A DNA stretch of 64,000 bases, from NCBI RefSeq assembly GCF_003116035.1, contig NZ_LGQW01000002.1, positions 1 through 64,000 on the forward strand, in the 5' to 3' direction. Position numbers and translations under genes: made by a program. Origin of the DNA: Azospirillum sp. TSH64. Lineage in GTDB: Bacteria > Pseudomonadota > Alphaproteobacteria > Azospirillales > Azospirillaceae. Positions 43,401 to 50,809 of the stretch are shown here, piece after piece (the stretch's first letter is position 1; each line of letters begins with the position of its first letter). Under the pieces are notes generated by a model. That model saw only the letters and a list, made by a program, of their open reading frames with translations. It was not told where the DNA came from and did not search any database.

Positions 43401-45108
43401 TGGCGCCGGACAGATCCACCGAGGCCCCGGTCCCGGACGCCGTCACGGCGAGCGCGTTGCCGGTGCCGGTGCCCGTGCTGGTCAGGGCCAGCCCGGCCAG
43501 CTGCGAAGCGGCGAGCGTCAGGGTGGCGTTGCTGCCGGTCACCTCGATGGCCTCGATGCCCGACATCGCCACCCCGGACAGGTCGGCGCTGCCGGCGATG
43601 CGCAGGGTGTCGGACGCGGCACTGCCGGCGATGACCTCGAAGCCGGCCGCCTGCGCGCCGGTCAGGGTGACGTCATGCGCCTTGCTGCCGGTCAGCTCCA
43701 GCCGCTCCACCCCGGTCAGCGTCATCCCCGTCAGGTCGATCGCGGGGGAGGCGACGGCGGTGTAATATTCCAGGTCGTAGCCGTTGTAGCTGCTCAGGTC
43801 GTCGGAGTGGATCTCCAGCGTGTCGGTGCCTTCGCCGCCGTCGAAGCTGACGGTGCCGGCATCGTACTGGCTGACCACGATGTAGCGGTCGTTGCCGGCC
43901 TCGCCGAAGATCTGATCGGCCTGGAGTTGGCCATAGCTGCCGGCGCTGACGATGCCGGCGAGGATGGTGTCGTCGCCGTCGCCGCCATGGATGGTGTCGC
44001 GTTCCCAGTCGCCCTTCAGCAGGTCGTTGCCGGCCCCGCCATAGATCAGGTCGGCACCGCCGCCGCCGGCCACCGTGTCGTCGCCGGCGTCGCCGTGCAG
44101 CTCGTCATTGTCGGCGCGGCCATAGATCAGGTCGTTGCCGCCGCCGCCGAACACGGTGTCGTTGCCGTCGCCGGCCTCCAGCGTGTCGTTGCCGGCCCCG
44201 CCATGCTCCAGGTCGTTGCCGCCATGGCCCCAGAACCACACGGCGGTGTCGCCGGCGGTCAGGCTGTCGTCATGCTCCGACCCGACCCAGCGCTGGATGT
44301 CGACGAAGGTGTCGCCGGCGGCCTCGCCGGTGTTGTTGGCACCGTTGGTCAGGTCCAGCGTGATGCCGGTGGTGGCGTTCTCGTAGGTGACGATGGTGAA
44401 GCCGTTGCCGCCGACATAATGGTCGGCGCCCAGCCCGCCGTTCAGCGTGTCGCCGGCCGACTGGCCGCTGTTGCCGCCGCCGACCAGCGTGTCGTCGCCC
44501 GCCCCGCCGATCAGGCTGTCGTTGCCGGTGCCGCCGACGATGCTGTCGTTGCCGGCCCCGCCATTGATGGTGTTGCCGGTGTCGTCGCCGATCAGCGTGT
44601 CGTCGCCGTCGCTCGGCGTGCCGGTGTAGGCCAGCCGCTGGACCCAGGCGCCGGTGTCGGAGACGGGCAGGGCCGCGGCGATGGGCCCGGTGGTCACGTC
44701 GAGGTCCCAGGAGGCGCCGAGCGACGGATGGCCGACCGGATGGCTGGCGGCGGCGACGCGGGCGCCGGTCGCCTGGGCGAGCGCCTGGGCGAACCGGCCG
44801 CCGTCGGCGCCGGTGTCGCAGGCATGGATCAGGATCTCGGTGTCCGGGGCCTGCGGCCAGGACCGTCCATCCGCCTCACGGCCGGACAGCGCCGCGATGT
44901 CGAGCCGGCCTGCACCCAGCCGGACCGCGCCCGGCTCGCCATGGGCCAGCAGATGGATGGCGGCGGGACGGTCGGCGAGTGCGGCGGCGAGAGCCGCCCC
45001 GCCATCCTCATCGGCCGCGACCCGGACGATCCGGACATCGGGCCGGCAACGGTCGAGCAGCAGATCGAGATCGTCGAGGCTGGCGTCCGCAATCAGTACG
45101 TCGCGCAC
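40429..45108 (-). CDS. Giant adhesin: DUF4347, RTX, five cadherin-like domains and C-terminal repeats
   Basis: The 1559-residue protein starts at GTG 45108 with AAGGAGG seven bases upstream. Domains in order: DUF4347 (about 1-145, with IHLLAHGEPGAVRLG and ILIHACDTGADG); RTX nonapeptides (about 160-400, GGAGNDSIVGGTGNDSLIGG); a beta-rich region; five cadherin-like domains of 105 residues (about 690-1250), the last set apart by a run of twelve Pro; six copies of the 40-residue repeat (YIASYPDL, HY..G..EGR); a short tail. RTX stretches bind calcium and mark type I secreted proteins. It is probably a surface adhesin exported by the system at 32205-36027. The C-terminus lacks the usual RTX tail, so its export signal is not clear. 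Confidence 0.88.
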   Translation of the reverse strand: MRDVLIADASLDDLDLLLDRCRPDVRIVRVAADEDGGAALAAALADRPAAIHLLAHGEPGAVRLGAGRLDIAALSGREADGRSWPQAPDTEILIHACDTGADGGRFAQALAQATGARVAAASHPVGHPSLGASWDLDVTTGPIAAALPVSDTGAWVQRLAYTGTPSDGDDTLIGDDTGNTINGGAGNDSIVGGTGNDSLIGGAGDDTLVGGGNSGQSAGDTLNGGLGADHYVGGNGFTIVTYENATTGITLDLTNGANNTGEAAGDTFVDIQRWVGSEHDDSLTAGDTAVWFWGHGGNDLEHGGAGNDTLEAGDGNDTVFGGGGNDLIYGRADNDELHGDAGDDTVAGGGGADLIYGGAGNDLLKGDWERDTIHGGDGDDTILAGIVSAGSYGQLQADQIFGEAGNDRYIVVSQYDAGTVSFDGGEGTDTLEIHSDDLSSYNGYDLEYYTAVASPAIDLTGMTLTGVERLELTGSKAHDVTLTGAQAAGFEVIAGSAASDTLRIAGSADLSGVAMSGIEAIEVTGSNATLTLAASQLAGLALTSTGTGTGNALAVTASGTGASVDLSGATGFDRVALTGTAGADDLTVGAGATVTGNGGNDVIRIAAGTTGSVTIADAAVGDRLVMTGADLTAMQVETGATSTTLRVGTDLAVTLTGSFAASQFQVGTGGSVTIVQANNAPVAEAGKTVMAQAGAPVALGIAAPTDADGDALTVTVTGLPSGGAIQLADGTAVTANQSLTLAQLSALTFTAAAGTAGDAGSFAYTVTDGHGGTAGQTVALTVNAAPVAEADKTVTAQAGSPVALGIAAPTDANNDTLTVTVTGLPTGGTLALADGTAVTANQSLTAAQLAGLTFTAAAGTVGDAGSFAYSVADGHGGTAAQTVALTVNAAPVAEADKTVTAQAGFPVGLGIAAPTDANNDTLTVTVTGLPTGGTLALADGTAVTANQSLTTAQLATLTFTAAAGTVGDAGSFAYSVADGHGGTAAQSVALTVNAAPVAEADKTMTAQAGGTVGLGIAAPTDDNNDALTVTVTGLPAGGTVRLADGTAVTANQSLTIAQLAALTFTAAAGTVGDAGSFAYSVADGHGGTAAQSVALTVEAAPVVSPPPPPPPPPPPPVTSSPDPVVDPVVEPAVNHAPTVQADKTVSAQDRTAVSLGIAAPADIDGDALTVTVAGLPGGGIVRMADGSTVTANQTLTAADLPGLTFLAAAGAAGDAGSFSYIVADGHGGVAAQSIALQVVPAADPASTTPPAAGGLPAGFNALAYIASYPDLIAAFGTNTAAATQHYLQAGQAEGRTVSFNPLAYTASYPELISAFGTNTDAAARHYIEHGYAEGRHPNFSGLAYIASYPDLSAAFGANADAGTRHYIESGYAEGRSTTFDGYNYLAANRDLAVAFGTNADAAARHYIEHGQAEGRPAQGFDALRYIASNPDLIQAFGPDVQAAEIHYVQSGYAENRSLTAFDPAAYLASNPEIAAEFGTSAAAVELAYIKRSTSTAAEAVAAANAEAPIAVTMLAAGMTGSQSLGIDGGFHDASSGTASGLLAAGDGGLSNRQRTELPA
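40690..41350 (-). repeat. Six units encoding the 40-residue HY..G..EGR repeat
   Basis: Units of about 120 bp read FNPLAYTASYPELISAFGTN plus HYIEHGYAEGR and variants. The last unit is degenerate (ends in AYIKRS). They are the same module as in the proteins at 25958, 36316 and 47864. Confidence 0.8.
41800..43070 (-). repeat. Four tandem 315-bp units encoding cadherin-like domains
   Basis: The same sequence recurs every 315 bp (for example the CACGCTCTGGGCC-type block at 41830, 42145, 42460 and 42775). Neighbouring units are nearly identical, so they are young duplications and prone to change number. A fifth, diverged unit lies beyond the polyproline hinge at 41380-41700. Confidence 0.85.
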
Positions 45109-45679
45109 GGATGATCCTCCTTGATGGCGGCAGGGCAGAGGAGCTGGGACAGGGCAGTCCATCGGCCGTCGGTCCACACCGCACTCCGGTGATGATTATT
45201 GAGGCCAATCGGCCGTATTCACCCAAATGTGAGGAGGAAGACGCCACTAACAACTCAATAAAGCGGAGTATCTCCGGCAAGAATGGGGGAGACTTGCAGT
45301 TAAATAAAAAGAAGGCTGCCTCATACGCAGGCGGGTATTTCGTCTTTTCTCCATACCACCCAGAGATATTCCAAAAAATCCGCCTTCTGATAGGGAACCT
45401 TTTTTCCCACACGAAAAAGTGGTAGGGCGGCTCCGGCCGGAGGCCTGGCCCGGAACCGTCACAAGGCGGACCGCGACAAGAGGAACCGAAACAAAGAGAG
45501 GGCCGCGACAAGGCTCCAAAGTTCAGCGGCGCAATGTCCGGCCCCAACCCCATCGGGGGTTGCGCAGGCGACTCTCCCCCACATCACATCGCCGGCCCTG
45601 GCCTCCGATCCGCAACCCGGATCGTTGGCTTCCGCCGGGATACCGGTATGGTGGGCGGCGAGGCGGGCAGAGGCGGGCG
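45109..45679. other. 571-bp divergent intergenic region
   Basis: Lies between the adhesin gene (leftward) and the SGNH-like gene (rightward). The central part 45200-45420 is unusually AT-rich for this window and must hold the adhesin promoter. Several short open frames cross it but none has coding character or a recognisable product. No tRNA or riboswitch was recognised. Confidence 0.5.
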
Positions 45680-46342
45680 ATGCACAGCTGGTATTTCGTC
45701 GGTGACAGTCATGTTCAGGCCTTCGAAATTGCCGCCACGCTCGGTCTGCTCCGCCGCCCGTCCCGGTTCCTGATCGTCCCCGGCGCCACGGCCGTCGGCC
45801 TGCGCAATCCTGAAAGCCACACCCAGGCTATCGCCCATTTCCGGGAGGCGCTGCTGCCCGCCCTGCCGGACGTCGTGCCGGTCATCCAGCTCGGCGAGGT
45901 CGATTGCGGCTTCGTCATCTGGTGGCGGGCGCAAACGCTGGGCGAGTCGGTGGAAACACAATTGGCGGCGTCCATAGAGGCTTACGCCCGTTTCATCGAC
46001 ACGCTGATCGATGCCGGCTACAGCCGGGTCGTGGTGACCGGAGCCGTCCCCCCCACCATTCCCGACGGTCATCGCCAAGGTGCCGTGGCGCGCGCCCGCC
46101 ACATGGTGACCGCAAGCCTGCGCGACCGCACCGAGCTGACGATGCGCTACAACCGGCTGCTTGCGGCGGAAGCGGCCCGGCGGCGGCTTCCCTATACCGA
46201 CATTTCAGCGCATGTCCTCGATGCCGGAACCGGGCTGATCGCCGACGCCTACCGCAGCCCCAACCCACGCGACCACCATCTGCATCCGATCCAGGGCGCC
46301 TATGCCTGGGCCGAGGCGATCAACGGCCTGGAGGCCCGGTGA
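45680..46342 (+). CDS. SGNH/GDSL-hydrolase-like protein
   Basis: The 220-residue product starts WYFVGDSHVQAFEIA, where GDSH is the block I Ser motif of SGNH hydrolases, and ends with NPRDHHLHPIQGAYAWAEAI, which supplies the block V Asp-x2-His pair. QLGEVDCGF lies between. Enzymes of this superfamily often deacetylate or acetylate sugars. Similar proteins accompany GSCFA and glycosyltransferase genes in surface polysaccharide loci. No signal peptide is visible. I chose ATG at 45680 since it begins the conserved part. Confidence 0.7.
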   Translation: MHSWYFVGDSHVQAFEIAATLGLLRRPSRFLIVPGATAVGLRNPESHTQAIAHFREALLPALPDVVPVIQLGEVDCGFVIWWRAQTLGESVETQLAASIEAYARFIDTLIDAGYSRVVVTGAVPPTIPDGHRQGAVARARHMVTASLRDRTELTMRYNRLLAAEAARRRLPYTDISAHVLDAGTGLIADAYRSPNPRDHHLHPIQGAYAWAEAINGLEAR

Positions 46343-46362
46343 ACGGACATGGCGGACGATTC

Positions 46363-47088
46363 TCAGACCGCGCCGCGCCGTGACGGCCGGCGGGTCTCCA
46401 CCACCGCGAAGGCGATCAGCAACCGCCGCTCACAGGGAGCCGCAACCGGCTCCACCCCATGGAACGAGCGGTCGGACGGCGCATAGGCCAGCAGATGGTT
46501 GGGGCGGTAGGGAGCCTGGGCCACCAGCTCGAAATCCGCGCGCCGGTAGCGCTCCACCCCCCGTCCGCGGAAATCGGGATCGCGGGGCCGGTACAGCGCC
46601 GTACCCAGGGACGATGCCTGCGGGTTGGACGGGCCGCCGTCCGCCGGCATGTAGAGCAGCATCGAGAACATCGTCGCCTCGATGTCCGTGTGCGGCAGCA
46701 TGGCGTGGCCGGTATGGTCCTCGATGATGCGCATGTTCAACACCGGCGGCGCGTCGACCCAGCCCAGCTTGTCGCGGACCTGGGGAAAGCGCTCGGCCAT
46801 CGCTGCGACGATGTCGGGATTGAACAGGCAGTCGCGCACGTCGCGCCAGACCGCCGCCCGCTCCACGCCGCACCGGGCCAGCCAACCTTCGGTCAGCGGC
46901 ACCTGATGGCGCGACGGCAGCTCATCGGGTTGAAGGACGCCGAAGGCAGCGGCATCCGGCCATTGGGCGCAGGCCCGGGCATAGAGGTCGGCGGGCAGGA
47001 AATCCGGCACGACCAGATGGGGGAAAGGATCGGTGCTGATCGCCGTATCGGACAAGCGGTTCAGAGCGTGCAATGCAGCGGCGGTCAT
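46363..47088 (-). CDS. 2-oxoglutarate/Fe(II)-dependent oxygenase-like protein
   Basis: A 241-residue protein with the facial triad pattern of 2OG-Fe(II) oxygenases: His and Asp in LPHTDIEATMFSMLLYM and a distal His in SDRSFHGVEPV, followed by basic residues (CERRLLIAF) that could bind 2-oxoglutarate. PFPHLVVPDFLPADLYARA at the start resembles prolyl-hydroxylase-like proteins. It would hydroxylate a small molecule or a protein. It converges with the SGNH-like gene (20-bp gap). Confidence 0.75.
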   Translation of the reverse strand: MTAAALHALNRLSDTAISTDPFPHLVVPDFLPADLYARACAQWPDAAAFGVLQPDELPSRHQVPLTEGWLARCGVERAAVWRDVRDCLFNPDIVAAMAERFPQVRDKLGWVDAPPVLNMRIIEDHTGHAMLPHTDIEATMFSMLLYMPADGGPSNPQASSLGTALYRPRDPDFRGRGVERYRRADFELVAQAPYRPNHLLAYAPSDRSFHGVEPVAAPCERRLLIAFAVVETRRPSRRGAV

Positions 47089-47253
47089 TCATCCTCCGGA
47101 TACTACCGGGGAAACAATAGCAACCCATGCTTGGGCGGGCAACGCACCCGCCCCGCCACGTCATGCACGCAGAAGGACGGAATTGCGGCCCCCTGCCTTC
47201 CAGGCAGGAGAAAAACACATAAGAATGCTTATGGAAAAATATACGTCAGCCGC

Positions 47254-47847
47254 TCATTCCCCGCCGCGCTCGACCACCGCCTGCCCGCGGGAAATGTCGG
47301 TGACCAGCCGGACGAAGGCATCCGCCCGGTCCTGGGGAAGCGTGACCAGAAGCTGGACCCCGTCGGCGGTGAAGCCGGTGGTCTCCACCCGCGTGCCGGG
47401 GAAGCTGCCGAGGCTGGAGCGGATGCGCGCCTCCTCGGCGAATCCGCAGGCGACCGACAGGGTGGCATAGGCGACGATGGGCTCGCGCTCCGCCGCTTTC
47501 AGGCAGCTTGCCGCCGTGCCGCCATAGGCGCGCACCAGCCCGCCCGCCCCCAGCAGGATGCCGCCGAACCAGCGGCTGACCACCACCGCCACCCGGTCCA
47601 TTCCCTGCCCTTCGATGGCCTGGAGGATCGGCCGCCCAGCGGTCCCGCCCGGTTCGCCGTCGTCGCTGAAGCGATAGACGTCGCCGACCCGCAAGGCCCA
47701 GCAATTATGGCCGGCATCCGGCAAGCTGCACGCGGCGATGAAGCGGCGCGCCTCCTCCTCGCTGCCGGCCGGGGCGGCCTGGGCCAGGAAGCGGCTTTTC
47801 TTGATCTCCTGCTCGAACCGTTCGGTCCTGACGAGGGTGAACATCAT
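47254..47847 (-). CDS. yigZ: YigZ/IMPACT-family protein
   Basis: The 197-residue protein has the UPF0029/IMPACT N-terminal domain: FEQEIKKSRFLAQA, GHNCWALRVG, SDDGEPGGTAGRPIL, and VSRWFGGILLGAGGLVRAYG, all hallmarks of YigZ. The C-terminal domain is the EF-G-like DUF1949 part. Role unclear; homologues bind nucleic acid or ribosomes. It is a housekeeping-type gene between two surface-related genes and lies 17 bp before the stop of the RTX gene upstream on the same strand. Confidence 0.9.
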   Translation of the reverse strand: MMFTLVRTERFEQEIKKSRFLAQAAPAGSEEEARRFIAACSLPDAGHNCWALRVGDVYRFSDDGEPGGTAGRPILQAIEGQGMDRVAVVVSRWFGGILLGAGGLVRAYGGTAASCLKAAEREPIVAYATLSVACGFAEEARIRSSLGSFPGTRVETTGFTADGVQLLVTLPQDRADAFVRLVTDISRGQAVVERGGE

Positions 47848-47863
47848 GAGGGTGACCGCCGGC

Positions 47864-50272
47864 CTACAGCACGAAGTCGAAGGCGGAGAAGCTGTAGTTG
47901 GCGATGTTGACCTGGATGCGGAAATCGGCCGTCCGGTCGCCGTTCACATCGCCCTCGATCAGCGTCACCGAACCGGAGGACTGGTAGCGCAGCTGGCCCG
48001 CCGCGCTGAAGGCGGCGGTGCCGATGAAGGTGAAGGCGTCGTTCGCGGTGGTGCCGGCGATGGCGTCGATCTCCGACAGGTCGATGCGGTCGCCCTCGGC
48101 GCCGGCGGTGGCATAGCTCGCCAGCCCCTTCAGCGCCGCCGCCGCCACGACGGCACCGTTGAAATTGACGATCACGTCGGGGGCGGCGAGGGTCGATTCG
48201 TTCAGGTTGCGGATGGAGAAGACATCCGCCCCGGCACCGCCGTCCAGCAGGTCGGCGGCGTAGCCGCCGATCAGCGTGTCGTTGCCGTTGCCGCCCAGCA
48301 GCACGTCCTCATAGCCGGTGACGGTGTCGTTGGGGTTGACCGAGATCTCGTGGCTGCGGTCGGAATAGACGTCGCCGAACAGCACGTCGTCGCCGCTGCC
48401 GCCGCGCAGCACGTCGCTGCCCAGCCCGCCATAGAGCGTGTCGTTGCCGGCGCCGCCGTCCAGCCAGTCATTGCCGGCCCCGGCGTCGAGCCAGTCGTTG
48501 CCGTCCTCGCCCAGCAGGGTGTCGTTGCCGACGACGTCGATCACGTCGCCGCGCATCAGGTCGTCCCCGGCACCGCCGAACATCAGGTCGTTGCCGGCCC
48601 CGCCCTCCAGCTGGTCGGCGCCATCGCCCCCCAGCAGGACGTCGTTGCCGGCATTGCCGAACAGCGTGTCGTTGCCGGCCAGTCCGGCGATGGTGTCGTT
48701 CCCGGCGCCGCCGCCGATGGCGTCGTTCTGGAGGCCGCCCACCAGATAGTCGTTGCCGGTGGTGGCCGCGGCCGAGACGGTCAGACCGCTCAGCGAGGGC
48801 TGGGAGAAACCGACCAGCGACCCCAGCGGATAGACCCCGTCGGTGGCCTGCAACAGCTCGATGCCGGTCAGCGTGTCGGTGCCGTCGGGACCGCTGATCT
48901 GCAGGGTGCCGCTGCCGTCGAAGGACAGGCTGTAGGAGGCGAGCGCCCCGGTCAGCACGAAGCTGTCGATCCCGGCAAGCCCATCCACCGCATCGCTGAT
49001 CGGGTTGCCCAGCGCGTCATAGGCGGCGCTGCCGCTCAGCGTGTCGTTGCCGGTCGTGCCGGTCACCACCACCGGCGCCGCTTGCGGAAACAGCAGGTCC
49101 GCCGCCCAGGCGGGAGCGGCCTGCGCCATGGCCAGCCCTTCGGCGGCAGCCGTCACCGACCGGCCGGGCGCCGCCCGTAGCGGCCGGCCCTCGCTGCGGC
49201 CGAAGGAGAGGTAATGGAGCTTGGCCGCGGTGGCGTCGCCGCCGGTGGCCGCCGCCACGTCGGTGTTGGCCGCCAGATAGGCGGCGGCATCGAAGGTGAC
49301 GCCGCGCCCCTCGCTCCGGCCGAAGCGGGCGTAATGGACCACCGCCGCCGCCGGATCGATGCCGACAGCGGCCAGCACGTCCGGGTTGGAGGCGAGATAG
49401 CCCAGCGCGTCGAAGCCGGCTGTCCGCCCTTCGCGGGCGCCATAGGCCAGATAATGCCGGATGGCGGCCCCGGCATCGAGACCGACCGCCGCCAGCACGT
49501 CCGGATTGGCCGCCAGATAGCCCAGCGCGTCGAAGCCGCTCAGGCTGCGCCCCTCGTTCCGGCCGTTCCAGGCGTAATGGGCAGCCGCGGCGATCGCGTT
49601 GTCGCCGAAGGCGGCGGCAAGGTCGCGATTGGCCGCCAGATAGCTGCGCGCATCGAAGGCGAAGGCCGCCGGGGCGGCGGTGCGTCCGTCGACGGTCAGC
49701 AGCTCGACATCGGTCAGGGTATCCGTGGCGAGGCTCGACACCACGGCATAGCGCCGGCTGTCCAGCGCCACCACCACCGGCGTCTCCGCGCGGTAGCTGC
49801 CGCCCTGGGCGGCATAGCGGCGCGGGTCGGCGGTGTAGATGGCGCGGTCGGTGCCGGCACCGCCATCGAAGCTGCGCCCGCCGGGAATCCCCAGATAGAC
49901 GCTGTCGTTGCCGTCCGCCCCGACGAAGCCGTCGATCTGCTGGAAGATGCGGGCGCCGAGCCGGTCGAGCGTCCCGCCGGTCAGGGCGACATCCAGCCCG
50001 TCGATGCGGTAGCGCAAGAGCCCGGCCGCATCGCGGTCGGTCAGGCCGGTGAAACGGACGGATGCCGCCGCCCCGCTGCCGGCGGCGGCATAGTCGAGCG
50101 TGGCGGCATGCGCCCGGCCGGCGACCGTGCGGGTGACGGCCAAGCTGCCGGCGCCGGCGGCGATGGAGGAGGCATCCGGCACGGTGGTGAAGGCATCGGC
50201 AACGAAACCGTTCGCCAGCCGGGCCTCATCCAGATCGAGGGCGAAGCCCTGCCCCGCCACCAGCCGTGCCAT
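47864..50272 (-). CDS. RTX protein with HY..G..EGR repeats and a type I secretion tail
   Basis: The 802-residue product has an N-terminal region of about 200 residues of unknown fold, four copies of the 40-residue repeat (about 205-370; YLAANPDVLAAVG, HYLAYGAREGR), then RTX nonapeptides (about 510-680; GGAGNDTIAGLAGNDTLFGN) and a serralysin-type C-terminal domain ending in SFSAFDFVL. Acidic-then-hydrophobic endings such as DFVL are typical secretion signals for HlyB/HlyD systems. No N-terminal signal peptide. GGAG precedes the ATG. It shares its repeat with three other proteins in the window, but here the repeat stands before, not after, the RTX part. Confidence 0.88.
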   Translation of the reverse strand: MARLVAGQGFALDLDEARLANGFVADAFTTVPDASSIAAGAGSLAVTRTVAGRAHAATLDYAAAGSGAAASVRFTGLTDRDAAGLLRYRIDGLDVALTGGTLDRLGARIFQQIDGFVGADGNDSVYLGIPGGRSFDGGAGTDRAIYTADPRRYAAQGGSYRAETPVVVALDSRRYAVVSSLATDTLTDVELLTVDGRTAAPAAFAFDARSYLAANRDLAAAFGDNAIAAAAHYAWNGRNEGRSLSGFDALGYLAANPDVLAAVGLDAGAAIRHYLAYGAREGRTAGFDALGYLASNPDVLAAVGIDPAAAVVHYARFGRSEGRGVTFDAAAYLAANTDVAAATGGDATAAKLHYLSFGRSEGRPLRAAPGRSVTAAAEGLAMAQAAPAWAADLLFPQAAPVVVTGTTGNDTLSGSAAYDALGNPISDAVDGLAGIDSFVLTGALASYSLSFDGSGTLQISGPDGTDTLTGIELLQATDGVYPLGSLVGFSQPSLSGLTVSAAATTGNDYLVGGLQNDAIGGGAGNDTIAGLAGNDTLFGNAGNDVLLGGDGADQLEGGAGNDLMFGGAGDDLMRGDVIDVVGNDTLLGEDGNDWLDAGAGNDWLDGGAGNDTLYGGLGSDVLRGGSGDDVLFGDVYSDRSHEISVNPNDTVTGYEDVLLGGNGNDTLIGGYAADLLDGGAGADVFSIRNLNESTLAAPDVIVNFNGAVVAAAALKGLASYATAGAEGDRIDLSEIDAIAGTTANDAFTFIGTAAFSAAGQLRYQSSGSVTLIEGDVNGDRTADFRIQVNIANYSFSAFDFVL
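48240..48760 (-). repeat. RTX (hemolysin-type calcium-binding) nonapeptide array
   Basis: Coding repeats of the pattern GGxGxDxxx, 27 bp each, such as GGDGADQLEGGAGNDLMFGG. They form calcium-binding beta-rolls that fold after secretion. Confidence 0.85.
49190..49660 (-). repeat. Four units encoding the 40-residue HY..G..EGR repeat
   Basis: Units such as FDALGYLASNPDVLAAVG with HYARFGRSEGR recur every 120 bp or so and belong to the family described for the genes at 25958 and 40429. Confidence 0.8.
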
Positions 50273-50354
50273 GCACGCTCCCCCAAACCCCTACCGCAGG
50301 ACGGCACCGGCCGCCGGGTCAGGGCTGATCGGGCAACGTCAACCGGATGACTGA

Positions 50355-50382
50355 GATCAGATGACCTCTGATCAGATGACCT
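50355..50382. repeat. Short direct repeat at the end of a small gene
   Basis: GATCAGATGACCT occurs at 50355-50367 and again at 50370-50382; the second copy covers the last codons and the stop of the leftward gene at 50372. A third, decayed copy (ATGACTGAG) lies just before. Looks like slippage. Confidence 0.6.
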
Positions 50383-50668
50383 GGAGATAGGCCGGGTCGA
50401 GCGCGCCGTGGCGGAACGGGATCCAGTCCTTGTGGTCGGCGCGGTACTGCAGGCCGTAGGGGTTCTTGAAGAAGATCTTCTGCAGCGGCTGGCCGCCCTC
50501 GGCGCGGGTGCGCTCCAGGTCGATCAGCGCCGACGAGGCGAACACCTTGTCCCACAGCTCGGTGTTGTCCACCTCGCGGCCGGCGTTCTTCACGTAATCG
50601 CGCGCGGTGTCGCTGAGCTGCCAAGCCTCTTCGACCATCGCGTAATAGTCCACAGTACCCTCGGCCAT
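50372..50668 (-). CDS. Small protein of unknown function
   Basis: A 98-residue cytoplasmic-type protein, Asp/Glu- and aromatic-rich: VDYYAMVEEAWQLSDTARDY, then IFFKNPYGLQYRADHKDWIP. No family recognised. Its amino acid composition and length are reasonable for a real gene and no competing frame explains the stretch. The upstream gap to the Wzx-like gene is 141 bp on the same strand. Confidence 0.6.
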   Translation of the reverse strand: MAEGTVDYYAMVEEAWQLSDTARDYVKNAGREVDNTELWDKVFASSALIDLERTRAEGGQPLQKIFFKNPYGLQYRADHKDWIPFRHGALDPAYLQVI

Positions 50669-50809
50669 GGCCTTCGAACTCCAACCAGCGTTGCACAGAG
50701 TTTCCGCTCACATAGCGCATTTTCGGCGGCAAAGGAACCACCTGCGCGCCGCAGCGGCCGGGCATGGCCGGACCCCGTCCGGATAGACGGCCATGCCCCG
50801 ACCGGGATG

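Noticed and set aside
40369..45114. Rightward open frame of 1581 codons opposite the giant adhesin
   Set aside because: It is a mirror of the repetitive adhesin gene; high third-position GC removes stops on the opposite strand. It has no domain logic and the adhesin strand has DUF4347, RTX and cadherin-like domains.
45200..45560. Short open frames in the AT-rich gap before the SGNH-like gene
   Set aside because: They have no coding character, no recognisable product and overlap the expected adhesin promoter.
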